From Devosia nanyangense (GTDB taxonomy: Bacteria; Pseudomonadota; Alphaproteobacteria; Rhizobiales; Devosiaceae): 64,000 bases of DNA. The notes below the pieces were generated by a model. The model saw nothing but the letters and a program-made list of their open reading frames with translations. It had not been told where the DNA came from and ran no database searches. The position numbers were made by a program, and so were the translations under genes. Each line of letters opens with the position of its first letter. Position 1 is the stretch's first letter. Of the stretch, positions 54,268 to 61,659 are shown one piece after another. The stretch spans positions 1 through 64,000 of the forward strand of contig JACRAF010000015.1 in the NCBI GenBank assembly GCA_016213505.1, read 5' to 3'.

Positions 54268-54575
54268 CGAGGGCAAATGCCATGTACGTGGTTCTGACGA
54301 CGCGGCCGGGCGAGTTCCGGACCGAAATCACCGACGGCCTCTTGGCGGTCGAGTCCTACGACTACATCTTTTACGGCCGCAAGCGCGCCAACTTCACCAT
54401 CGCGGAACTGACCGACGACGTGCGAGTCAAGATCGTCGAGGACGAGCCGCCGCAGATCGTCAACCGCGTGCCGGTCAAGCTGTTCGAGAAATTCGACACC
54501 GTCGACGACGCCCGCGCCGAGCTCAAGACCCTCACCACCGTCGGTTCCATGGACATCAAGCTGCAGCGGGTCTGA
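54264..54575 (+). CDS. Small conserved-looking protein of unknown function
   Basis: The protein has 103 residues, or 97 if it starts at the ATG at 54282. It reads MYVVLTTRPGEFRTEITDGL, YDYIFYGRKRANFTIAEL, VRVKIVEDEPPQIVNRVPVK and ends TTVGSMDIKLQRV. Alternating hydrophobic residues suggest mainly beta strands; no cysteine, signal or membrane segment. The ATG at 54264 overlaps the ferredoxin stop (ATGA), indicating coupling. I do not recognise it. Being between two ferredoxins, it may be a subunit or effector of the oxygenase; inference. Confidence 0.75.
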   Translation: MTRANAMYVVLTTRPGEFRTEITDGLLAVESYDYIFYGRKRANFTIAELTDDVRVKIVEDEPPQIVNRVPVKLFEKFDTVDDARAELKTLTTVGSMDIKLQRV

Positions 54576-54614
54576 GCCCGCTCCATCTTCGCGCCCTCTT
54601 GCCATCGACGGCCA

Positions 54615-54974
54615 ATGATCAGCATCACGTTCCTTACCAATGACGGCAAGACCGTCTCCGCGCCCGACGACAGCAACCTGCTCAGGGTGTCGCTGCGCGA
54701 GCGCGGTGGAATCCCGTTCAAGTGCGGCGCCGGCATCTGCGGCACCTGCCGATGCAAGATCGAGAGCGGCCTCGAGCACGCCGACAAGGTCAAGCCCAAG
54801 GAACGCAACCACCTGACGCAAGACGACATCGCCCAAGGCTACCGCATGGCGTGCCAGACCTTCCTCAAGGGCGACGTCGCGGTGTCGTGGATCCCGCTCG
54901 ACCAGCGCAAGCCAGCGCCGCTGACCCGCCCGAGCCCCAGCCCCAGCTACGCGCTCGAACGGAAGGCAGAATGA
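54615..54974 (+). CDS. [2Fe-2S] ferredoxin, second copy
   Basis: The 119-residue ferredoxin has C37, C42, C45 in FKCGAGICGTCRC and distal C80 in YRMACQTF, with a conserved-type VKPKERNHLTQDDIAQGYR between. An extra cysteine follows at C47. It differs clearly from the first ferredoxin, so it is not a recent copy. Its stop overlaps the aldehyde dehydrogenase start (ATGA). Confidence 0.9.
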   Translation: MISITFLTNDGKTVSAPDDSNLLRVSLRERGGIPFKCGAGICGTCRCKIESGLEHADKVKPKERNHLTQDDIAQGYRMACQTFLKGDVAVSWIPLDQRKPAPLTRPSPSPSYALERKAE

Positions 54975-56428
54975 CCGATTCCTTTCTCAACTATGTCGGC
55001 GGCCAGTGGCTGCCGGCGCAGAGCGGCGAGTGGTTCGAGGACCGCAATCCGGCCGACGAGCGCGACCTGATCGGGCAGTTCCCCGATTCCGGTCCGGCCG
55101 ATATCGCCGCCGCGGTCGCCGCGGTGCGCGGCGCCTGGCCCGCCTGGGCCGCCGCCTCGCCCGAGGAACGCGCCGACGTGCTGTTCCGGGCGGCCGAGCT
55201 GATGGCCAAGCGCGCCGACGACATCGCCGCCGAACTGACCCGCGAGGAGGGCAAGACCCTCACCGAAGCGCGCACCGAAGCGCGCCGCATCGCCGCCAAT
55301 TTCCGCCTCTATGCCAGCGAAGCGCTGCATCTCAAGGGCGAGACCTATCCCAGCGACGCCAAGCAGCTGATCCTCTCGGTCCGCCAGCCGGTCGGCGTCG
55401 TCGCCGTGATCACGCCGTGGAACGTCCCGCTGTCGATGGCAACGCGCAAGATCGCGCCGGCGCTGGCGGCGGGCAACGGCGTCATCTTCAAGCCGTCCGA
55501 GGTGGCGCCCCTGATGGGCCAGCGCCTCGTCGAAGTGCTGCTCGAAGCGGGGCTGCCGGCAAAACTCATCGCCTTGGTGCAGGGGCGCGGCGCCAATGTC
55601 GGGCGGGCGATCACCGCCAATGGCGGCATCGACGCGCTGACCTTCACCGGCTCTTACGCCGTCGGCAGGCAAATCGCCGACGCGCTGTCGACCGATACCC
55701 GGGCCCAGCTCGAAATGGGCGGCAAGAACGCCACGATCGTGCTCGGCGATGCCGATGTGGAGAAGGCCGCCGCGATCATCGAGCGTGGCGCCTTCGGCCT
55801 CTCCGGTCAGGCCTGCACGGGCACTAGTCGCGTGCTGGTGGCAAGACCGCTCTACGACCGGCTGGTCGAGCGGCTCGCCGGGGTGGCCAAGGCCATTCGG
55901 GTGGGTCCCGGCACCGCCGACGGCATCAGGATGGGACCGCTGGCGACCCGGGCGCAGCTCGATAAGGTGCTCGCCTATGTCGAGATCGCGCGTGGCGAAG
56001 GCGGCCGCATCGTCACCGGCGGGACGGCGCTGCGCGACAGCGACGCGGCGCTCGCCAACGGCTATTTCGTCAGCCCCGCGGTCATCGCCGACCTGCCCGC
56101 TGCGAGCCGCCTGCTGCGCGAGGAAGTGTTCGGGCCGGTGGTCGCCGTGCGCGCCATCGACGGGCTCGACGAGGCCATCGCGGTCGCCGACGAAACCGAG
56201 TACGGCATGGCGGTGTCGCTAGTGACCAACGATCTCGCCGCGGTCTTGCGCTTCACGCGCGAGACCCAGCATGGCATCGTCAAGGTCAACAGCCCGACCA
56301 CCGGGGTGGCGCTCAATGCGCCGTTCGGCGGCTTCAAGCACTCCTCCAACCAGGCCGCCAAGGAACAGGGCGGCGCCACGGTCATGGACTTCTACACGCG
56401 CATCAAGAGCATCTATCTCGGCGCGTGA
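54971..56428 (+). CDS. NAD(P)-dependent aldehyde dehydrogenase
   Basis: The 485-residue ALDH has N151 in VITPWNVPLS, the base E248 in QLEMGGKNATIVLGD and the nucleophile C282 in GLSGQACTGTSRV. LTFTGSYAVGRQIAD is the NAD-binding turn. It oxidises an aldehyde to an acid, probably one made by the oxygenase upstream. The sequence resembles alpha-ketoglutaric semialdehyde and benzaldehyde-type dehydrogenases; I cannot choose. Coupled to the ferredoxin gene. Confidence 0.93.
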   Translation: MTDSFLNYVGGQWLPAQSGEWFEDRNPADERDLIGQFPDSGPADIAAAVAAVRGAWPAWAAASPEERADVLFRAAELMAKRADDIAAELTREEGKTLTEARTEARRIAANFRLYASEALHLKGETYPSDAKQLILSVRQPVGVVAVITPWNVPLSMATRKIAPALAAGNGVIFKPSEVAPLMGQRLVEVLLEAGLPAKLIALVQGRGANVGRAITANGGIDALTFTGSYAVGRQIADALSTDTRAQLEMGGKNATIVLGDADVEKAAAIIERGAFGLSGQACTGTSRVLVARPLYDRLVERLAGVAKAIRVGPGTADGIRMGPLATRAQLDKVLAYVEIARGEGGRIVTGGTALRDSDAALANGYFVSPAVIADLPAASRLLREEVFGPVVAVRAIDGLDEAIAVADETEYGMAVSLVTNDLAAVLRFTRETQHGIVKVNSPTTGVALNAPFGGFKHSSNQAAKEQGGATVMDFYTRIKSIYLGA

Positions 56429-56430
56429 CC

Positions 56431-57180
56431 ATGACAGAGGCGTTGGGGCTGCTCCTGCCCGGCGTCGCCTGGGAGCAACTGGGCTGGATGGCGGCGATGG
56501 TGTTCGGCGCCGCGCTGCTGCAGGGCATCGGCGGGGTCGGCTTCGCCATGGTCTCGGCGCCGATCTCGGTGCTGCTGTTTCCCGACCTCGTGCCGGGTCC
56601 GTTGCTGATCCTGGGGGCGGTCCTCGCCTTGCTCGGAGCGCTGCGCGAGCGCCACGCCATCAACTGGCGGTTCGTCGTCGCCCTGATGTCGGGACGGATC
56701 GGCGGATCGCTGGTCGCTGGAGCGGCGCTCTACGTGCTGTCGGCGGACGCCTTCTCGGTGCTCTTCGCGGTGCTGATCCTCGCCGGCGTCGGCTTCAGCG
56801 TCGGCGGCTGGAAAGTCACCACATCGACGGCCAACATGATCGTCACCGGCATTGCTTCGGGGCTGATGGGGACCATCACCTCGTCGGGCGCCCCGCCGGT
56901 CGCCATCGCCATGCAGCACGTGCCGCCCGCCGAGCTGCGCGCCACGGTCAGTGCCTTCTTTTTTGCCGGGGCGCTGTTCTCGGTTGCGATCCTGGCCGCA
57001 GTGGGCCGCTTCGGTGCCCACGAACTCCGCCTCGGCTTCGTCCTGCTGCCGGCGCTGGCCGCCGGGTTCATCGTCTCCGGACCGCTCAACCGGGTGGTGT
57101 CGCGCAGCATGATCCGGATTGGCCTGCTCACCCTCTCGACGCTCGGCGCGCTCGCCATCCTTGCCAGGGCGGTGGCGTGA
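56431..57180 (+). CDS. TauE/SafE family membrane transporter
   Basis: The 249-residue protein has about seven to eight membrane segments, with LQGIGGVGFAMVSAPISVLLFP in the first half and GTITSSGAPPVAIAMQH in the second half, the two related repeats of the family. Members export sulfite, sulfonates or organic acids. It starts three bases after the ALDH stop, so it likely exports or imports a compound of the pathway. Confidence 0.88.
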   Translation: MTEALGLLLPGVAWEQLGWMAAMVFGAALLQGIGGVGFAMVSAPISVLLFPDLVPGPLLILGAVLALLGALRERHAINWRFVVALMSGRIGGSLVAGAALYVLSADAFSVLFAVLILAGVGFSVGGWKVTTSTANMIVTGIASGLMGTITSSGAPPVAIAMQHVPPAELRATVSAFFFAGALFSVAILAAVGRFGAHELRLGFVLLPALAAGFIVSGPLNRVVSRSMIRIGLLTLSTLGALAILARAVA

Positions 57181-57225
57181 TGCCGGCCGCCGCGAACCCG
57201 AAGACCGTCCGCCGGAGGATCGTTC

Positions 57226-58149
57226 ATGCTGCACATCACTGACCAGATGGTGTCCGACGCCGTCGGCATCCCCGAGGTGCAAGCGACCCTGCTCGAGGCG
57301 TTCCGGAGCTTCGGGGCCGGCAAGGCCTCCATGCAGGAGCGCGCCCGCAGCGAGACCGACGGCATCAGGCTCTCGACCCTGGGCGCCGTGATCCCCAGCC
57401 AGGACGTGCTCGGGGCGAAAGTCTACTCGACCATTGCCGGCCAGTTCTCCTTCCTTATCGTGTTGTTTTCGGCCACCGACGGGCGGCCGCTGGCTTCGCT
57501 CGAAGCCAATGCCATCACCCGGCTCCGCACCGCCGCCTGCTCGGTGATCGCGGCGCGGCATCTGGCGCGGCCCGAGGCGCGGCGGCTGGCCCTGTTCGGC
57601 ACCGGCGTCCAGGGGCAGGCGCACGCGCTCCAGATGGCGATGGCGTACCCGCTCGAGGAGATCCTGATCTGCCCGTTCGACGATCCGCCTGGGATCCTCG
57701 AGCGGCTGACGAAGGACTGCGGCGTTCCGGCGCGGTTTGCGCCGGCTGAAGAAGCGATCGCGTCGGCCGACATCGTGGTTACCGCGTCGCGGGCGACCGA
57801 GCCGCTCTTCGCCGGCGCCTGGCTCAAGCCGGGAACGTTCGTCGCCGCGGTTGGATCGAGCCTCCCCAGCGCCCGCGAACTCGACGACACGGCGCTCGAT
57901 CGCGCCTCGATCGTCGCGGTCGAATGGCGCCAGCAGAGTCTGCGCGAGGCCGGCGACCTGGTGATGGCCGACCCGCCGGTGCCGGCGAGCAAGATCGTCG
58001 AGCTGGGCGAACTGGTCACCGGCAAGGCGCAAGGCCGCCGGCGCGATGACGAGATCACGCTCTACAAGGCTGTCGGGGTCGGACTCGAGGACGTCGCCAT
58101 CGCCGGCCTCGCCTACCGCCTGATCAGCGGCGGTAAGGATCGCGGCTAG
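57226..58149 (+). CDS. Ornithine cyclodeaminase / mu-crystallin family protein
   Basis: The 307-residue protein has the family's KVYSTIAGQFSFLIVLFSA and ANAITRLRTAACSVIAARHL with the conserved lysine and arginine, the NAD-binding LALFGTGVQGQAHALQMA and the late TLYKAVGVGLEDVAIA. Members deaminate ornithine or reduce cyclic imines (ketimine reductase) or act on alanine. Ribosome site GGAGG lies eight bases before the ATG. It ends the plus-strand operon that begins with the diiron oxidase. Confidence 0.9.
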   Translation: MLHITDQMVSDAVGIPEVQATLLEAFRSFGAGKASMQERARSETDGIRLSTLGAVIPSQDVLGAKVYSTIAGQFSFLIVLFSATDGRPLASLEANAITRLRTAACSVIAARHLARPEARRLALFGTGVQGQAHALQMAMAYPLEEILICPFDDPPGILERLTKDCGVPARFAPAEEAIASADIVVTASRATEPLFAGAWLKPGTFVAAVGSSLPSARELDDTALDRASIVAVEWRQQSLREAGDLVMADPPVPASKIVELGELVTGKAQGRRRDDEITLYKAVGVGLEDVAIAGLAYRLISGGKDRG

Positions 58150-58152
58150 GGA

Positions 58153-58806
58153 TCAGACGTCGGGCTGCAGTTCGGCGGCGTTATAGACGTGCCGCGCCGC
58201 GAGCAAGGCAGCGAGTTCAGCATCGCCGTCGATGACGGCCCGCAGGATCTGGGCGTGCTCGTCCCAGTTCTCGCGCGCCCGCACTCGTGCGACCGGGGCG
58301 AACAGCATGGCGGTGCGGTCGCGCAGCGAGCGGATCATATCCTGCAGCACCGAATTGCCGCCGACATTGGCCAGCGCCTCGTGGAAACGGTCGTTCTGCT
58401 CGATGAACTCGCGCAGCCCGCCATTGGCGCTGATCCGGGCGCCCTCCTCGAGCACCCGCTCGAGTTCGGCAATCTGCTCGGGATCGTGCCGCTTGGCGGC
58501 GAGCTTGGCGTTGAGGGCCTCGAGCGTCGCCCGGACCTCGATCATTTCCCGCTTCTGCTCTTCGGTGAAGGTGGTGACCGAGGCGCCGCGGCGCGGCTCG
58601 ATGGTGACGATGCCTTCGGAGGCCAGCTCGCGCAGCGCCTCGCGGACCGGCATGCGCGAAACGCCGAGCTCCTCGGAGAGGCGCCCTTCGACGAGGCGCG
58701 CGCCCAGCGCGATGTTGCCGCTCATGATGCGATCGCGGATCGCCGTGGTGACCAGCTTGGTCAGGGGAGCGTGCGTCACGCCCACAGATGCACTCATATC
58801 GGCCAT
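58153..58806 (-). CDS. GntR family regulator, FadR/FCD subfamily
   Basis: The 217-residue protein (start at ATG 58806; 58839 or 58797 are also possible) has a winged helix with IRDRIMSGNIALGARLVEG and LSEELGVSRMPVREALRELASEGIV cut into the recognition helix. The C-terminal FCD domain has the metal-type residues in EFIEQNDRFHEALANV and ENWDEHAQILRAVIDGD, ending AARHVYNAAEL. FCD regulators usually respond to carboxylic acids. It is convergent with the oxygenase operon. The palindromes near 52.8, 53.07, 58.88 and 61.43 kb are its likely sites. Confidence 0.92.
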   Translation of the reverse strand: MADMSASVGVTHAPLTKLVTTAIRDRIMSGNIALGARLVEGRLSEELGVSRMPVREALRELASEGIVTIEPRRGASVTTFTEEQKREMIEVRATLEALNAKLAAKRHDPEQIAELERVLEEGARISANGGLREFIEQNDRFHEALANVGGNSVLQDMIRSLRDRTAMLFAPVARVRARENWDEHAQILRAVIDGDAELAALLAARHVYNAAELQPDV

Positions 58807-58870
58807 TTTGCTCACTATCGCCAGGCTCCAACAGCCCATTCTCCAAGCGGAGAAACCAACATTTTCGGTA

Positions 58871-58882
58871 TGCTGTATACTT
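58871..58882. promoter_or_regulatory. Candidate GntR operator, site 3 (imperfect)
   Basis: TGCTGTATACTT, with the GTATAC core at 58875-58880, lies about 70 bases upstream of the gntR start. It matches the other sites only in the core and a few flanking bases, so autoregulation is tentative. Confidence 0.35.
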
Positions 58883-58948
58883 GATTCTTATCAAGTTTGT
58901 CACAGGCCGCGCGGTCGCAGGGGGCGATTGGCGTTCCGTCCGGCCCAA

Positions 58949-59590
58949 TCAGAGCAGACGCTGCACCACCGGCAGGGTCTCCTGGGTGCCGTGGAGGACC
59001 ATTTCCAGCGCCACCACCAGGATGACCAGCAGACCCAGATAGGCGATCCAGCGATAGCGGGTGAGCAGATTGGCGATGAGCGCCGCGGCAAAGCCCATCA
59101 GCACCACCGAGAGGCCGAGACCGAACACCAGCACAACAGGGTGCTCGCGGGCGGCGCCGGCGACGCCCAGCACATTGTCGAGCGACATCGACACGTCGGC
59201 GAGGATGATCTGGACGATCGCCTGACGCAGCGTTTTGCGCGGCGCTGCGACGGCGCCTCCGACCTGCCCGTCGGCGCCTTCGCCGGCCAGTTCCACCGCG
59301 GCGGACTCGCGCAGCTCCCGCCACATCTTCCAGCACACCCAGAGCAGGAGGATGCCGCCGGCGAGCAGCAGCCCGACGACCTGCAGCAGGAAGGTGGCGG
59401 CGGTGGCAAAGACGATGCGCAGCACCGTGGCGCCGGCAATGCCGGCAACGATGGCGCGCCGCCGATCGGCACCCTGGAGCCCGGCGGCGGCCATGCCGAT
59501 GACCACCGCATTGTCGCCGGCCAGCGCCAGGTCGATCAGCACCACCTGGAGGAAGACGGTGACCGCCGGAACGAGTGCGTCGAAGGGCAT
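58949..59590 (-). CDS. TerC family membrane protein, YjbE type
   Basis: The 213-residue protein has about six membrane segments. VVLIDLALAGDNAVVIGMAAAG near the start and IILADVSMSLDNVLGVAGAA in the middle carry the paired aspartate and asparagine motifs of the family. TerC proteins are linked to manganese or other metal export, or to metal supply for exported enzymes. It is the last gene of the minus-strand operon GlcG, mini-ferredoxin, reductase, TerC. Confidence 0.88.
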   Translation of the reverse strand: MPFDALVPAVTVFLQVVLIDLALAGDNAVVIGMAAAGLQGADRRRAIVAGIAGATVLRIVFATAATFLLQVVGLLLAGGILLLWVCWKMWRELRESAAVELAGEGADGQVGGAVAAPRKTLRQAIVQIILADVSMSLDNVLGVAGAAREHPVVLVFGLGLSVVLMGFAAALIANLLTRYRWIAYLGLLVILVVALEMVLHGTQETLPVVQRLL

Positions 59591-59596
59591 TGCCGA

Positions 59597-60661
59597 TCAG
59601 CGACCCAGATTGTGCTGGAACAGGAAGCTGTCGGCGTAGATGTGGTTGATGCTGGCGCCCCGCGCGATGAACAGGCTCTTGGCGGCGCCGACCATGGTGG
59701 GCGAACCGCAGAGGTAAATGCCGTATTCGGAAAAGTCCTCGATGTCCTCGGCGGCGGCGTCCTGGACGTAGCCGGTGCGGTGCGCCGAGCCCGGATGCGG
59801 CCGCGACAGCACCGGAACATAGCGGAAATCGGCAAGGCGGTCGGCCCACGAGCGGATCTCGTCATCGAGGTAGAGATCGGCCTCGGTCCTTGCCCCCCGG
59901 TAGAGGGTGACCGGCGGGCAATCGGGATCGTCGAGCAGCGACTGCAGGATGGACTTGATCGGCGCCAGCCCCGTGCCGGTGGCCAGCATCAGCAACGGGC
60001 GGAAATCGTCGGCGCGGAGGAAGAACATGCCGTGCGGCAGCTCGACCTCGAGTTCCTCGCCCGGCGTCAGGCCGGGCAGGCGGTTCGACGTGAACTGGCC
60101 GCCGGCGATGCGCCGGATGTGGAGATCGACGGTCCGCCCGTTGGGCGGCGAAGCCATCGAGAAGCTCCTGACCTTCCCGTCGCCGACGACGACGTTGAGG
60201 TATTGCCCCGGCCGGTAGGTCGAGGCGACTTCCTCCGGCACCTCGAGCACGAGATGCATCACCTCGTCGCTGAGCGGGCCGACGTGGCGGACGATGGCGG
60301 TGTGCCGTTCCGGTTCGGCGATCAGCGCCGGCCGCACCTCGGCTTCGGCGACGATGTCGCTGAGCGGCCGGGCCTGGCAGGCGAGGCCGTAGCCCTCGGC
60401 CGCCTCCTCGGGCAAGAGCCCCATGGGCTCTTCGACATAAGCCACGGCGCCCTCGACGATGCGGAAGCGACAGGTGGCGCAGGTGCCCGATTTGCAGTCA
60501 TGCGCAAGATGGATGTTGGCGCGCAGCGCCGCGGCGAGGATCGACTCCCCCGGCTCGACCTCGAAGCTGGTATCGCCGCCGAGCAGCGTGACGCGACGCA
60601 CCGCCGCGCCTTCTTCGGCGGGCCGGTCGGCATCCTCGAGATCGGCAAGCATCGGCGACAT
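59597..60661 (-). CDS. Ferredoxin-NAD(P)H reductase with N-terminal [2Fe-2S] domain
   Basis: The 354-residue protein has a [2Fe-2S] domain (C56, C61, C64 in HDCKSGTCATCRF; C95 in YGLACQ), an FAD domain with RSFSMASPPNG, and an NAD(P) domain with LATGTGLAPIKSILQ and YLCGSPTMV. The layout is that of benzoate or xylene oxygenase reductases and CDP-6-deoxyglucoseen reductase. It is the only reductase near the diiron oxidase and the two ferredoxins, so it is the likely electron source. Start at MSPMLADLEDADR, four bases after the mini-ferredoxin stop. Confidence 0.9.
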   Translation of the reverse strand: MSPMLADLEDADRPAEEGAAVRRVTLLGGDTSFEVEPGESILAAALRANIHLAHDCKSGTCATCRFRIVEGAVAYVEEPMGLLPEEAAEGYGLACQARPLSDIVAEAEVRPALIAEPERHTAIVRHVGPLSDEVMHLVLEVPEEVASTYRPGQYLNVVVGDGKVRSFSMASPPNGRTVDLHIRRIAGGQFTSNRLPGLTPGEELEVELPHGMFFLRADDFRPLLMLATGTGLAPIKSILQSLLDDPDCPPVTLYRGARTEADLYLDDEIRSWADRLADFRYVPVLSRPHPGSAHRTGYVQDAAAEDIEDFSEYGIYLCGSPTMVGAAKSLFIARGASINHIYADSFLFQHNLGR

Positions 60662-60665
60662 GGCG

Positions 60666-60890
60666 TTACTTCTTGCTGTGAGGTGCAGTGACGGCGGGCG
60701 TCCCGCCCTGGGCTGCCGCTTCATCGAACCGGCAGGGGCAGGTGTCGCAGCCGCCCGACTGGCAATCGTGCCCGTGATGGAGGCTGGCGGTCAGCGCTGC
60801 CATCAGGGCCGCCTCCTCGGCGTCGGCCGCGACGGCCCGCTTTGCGGCGGTCCGGTCGGCGTCCAGCAGATCGGCGGGCGCCCGCGGCAT
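60666..60890 (-). CDS. Truncated ferredoxin-like cysteine protein
   Basis: A 74-residue protein starting MPRAPADLLDADR, five bases after the GlcG stop. It carries HDCQSGGCDTCPCRF with C43, C48, C51 and C53. This resembles the HDCKSGTCATCRF loop of the reductase just downstream, and ADLLDADRTAAKRAV resembles ADLEDADRPAEEGAAV at the start of that reductase. The first beta-hairpin of a ferredoxin and the distal cysteine are missing. It may be a degenerate duplicate, or a small cluster carrier. Not a pseudogene by frame; real function unknown. Confidence 0.7.
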   Translation of the reverse strand: MPRAPADLLDADRTAAKRAVAADAEEAALMAALTASLHHGHDCQSGGCDTCPCRFDEAAAQGGTPAVTAPHSKK

Positions 60891-60894
60891 CGGG

Positions 60895-61374
60895 CTACTT
60901 CTTGATGTCCACGGCGGCGAGCACGACAAAGCCCTCGGGCGCCAGCAGATCCCGCAGCGCCTCGAGCGCGGCGAGCCCGCATTTGGTGTCCTGTTCGCCA
61001 TTGCCGCCGCTGAGGCCGATGCCGCCCACCACCTCGCCGTCGACGACGATGGGAAAGCCGCCGACGAAGGCGGCGAAACGTCCCTCGAAGCTCCACTGGA
61101 TGCCGAACGCCTCGTTGCCGGGCAGCGCCGGGCCGTTGGGCGGGGTGGTGAAGAGGTGGGTGGAACGCTTGTGCCCGGCGGCGGTGAAGGCCTTGTTCCA
61201 GGCGATCTGGGGGCCGGTGACGCGGCCCCCGTCCATGCGCTCGAGGCTGATCGGATAGCCGCCTTCGTCGGTGATGCACACCGTTTCGAGCACGCCGATT
61301 TCCGCCGCCTTGCGAATGGCGGCTGCGACCATGTGATCAGCCTCGCGGCGCTCCAGCTTGACGGCTTTCCTCAA
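60895..61374 (-). CDS. GlcG/HbpS family protein
   Basis: The 159-residue protein has EADHMVAAAIRKAAEIGV, CITDEGGYPISLERMDGG and VVGGIGLSGGNGEQDTKCG, as in the DUF336 family. Members include HbpS (heme binding, redox sensing) and GlcG of unknown role; they often accompany catabolic oxidoreductases. The start is TTG 61374 after AAGGGA. The GntR-type palindrome at 61433 lies 59 bases upstream. Confidence 0.88.
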   Translation of the reverse strand: MRKAVKLERREADHMVAAAIRKAAEIGVLETVCITDEGGYPISLERMDGGRVTGPQIAWNKAFTAAGHKRSTHLFTTPPNGPALPGNEAFGIQWSFEGRFAAFVGGFPIVVDGEVVGGIGLSGGNGEQDTKCGLAALEALRDLLAPEGFVVLAAVDIKK

Positions 61375-61432
61375 GGCAGTTCCCTTCGCGGCAGAGGTGG
61401 ATCGGCGTAACCGCCAGATTCGAAATTGAATA

Positions 61433-61442
61433 CAGTATACTG
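61433..61442. promoter_or_regulatory. Candidate GntR operator, site 4
   Basis: CAGTATACTG in AATACAGTATACTGAG. On the minus strand it reads CTCAGTATACTGTAT, identical over 15 bases to site 2. It sits between the divergent GlcG and gamma-glutamyltransferase genes. The rest of the 285-bp gap (61375-61659) is AT-rich around 61525-61550 and holds no gene. Confidence 0.65.
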
Positions 61443-61621
61443 AGTTTCTGGCGAGATGGGAAGCCGAAATTGATGGTCGGATGGACCATGAGGTGGTCCC
61501 TTTCCATCACTGCATAATCGCCGGAAATCGTATATTTTATAGATATTTATCTGGCGAGACCGAGTCGTCGTCGGGCGAGGATCGGGGTCGGCTGGCCGCG
61601 GCTTGGATCGCTTGCCGACTA

Positions 61622-61636
61622 GGCATATAGTATGCC
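61622..61636. promoter_or_regulatory. 15-bp palindrome before the gamma-glutamyltransferase gene
   Basis: GGCATA-TAG-TATGCC, perfect 6-bp arms, 24 bases before the ATG at 61660. It differs from the CAGTATACTG sites and may bind another regulator or overlap the promoter. Confidence 0.4.
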
Positions 61637-61659
61637 GGAGACATCCATACGAGACGACG

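Noticed and set aside
58232..60691. An 819-codon plus-strand frame opposite gntR, terC and the reductase
   Set aside because: It crosses three real minus-strand genes and an operator region, and has low-complexity composition.
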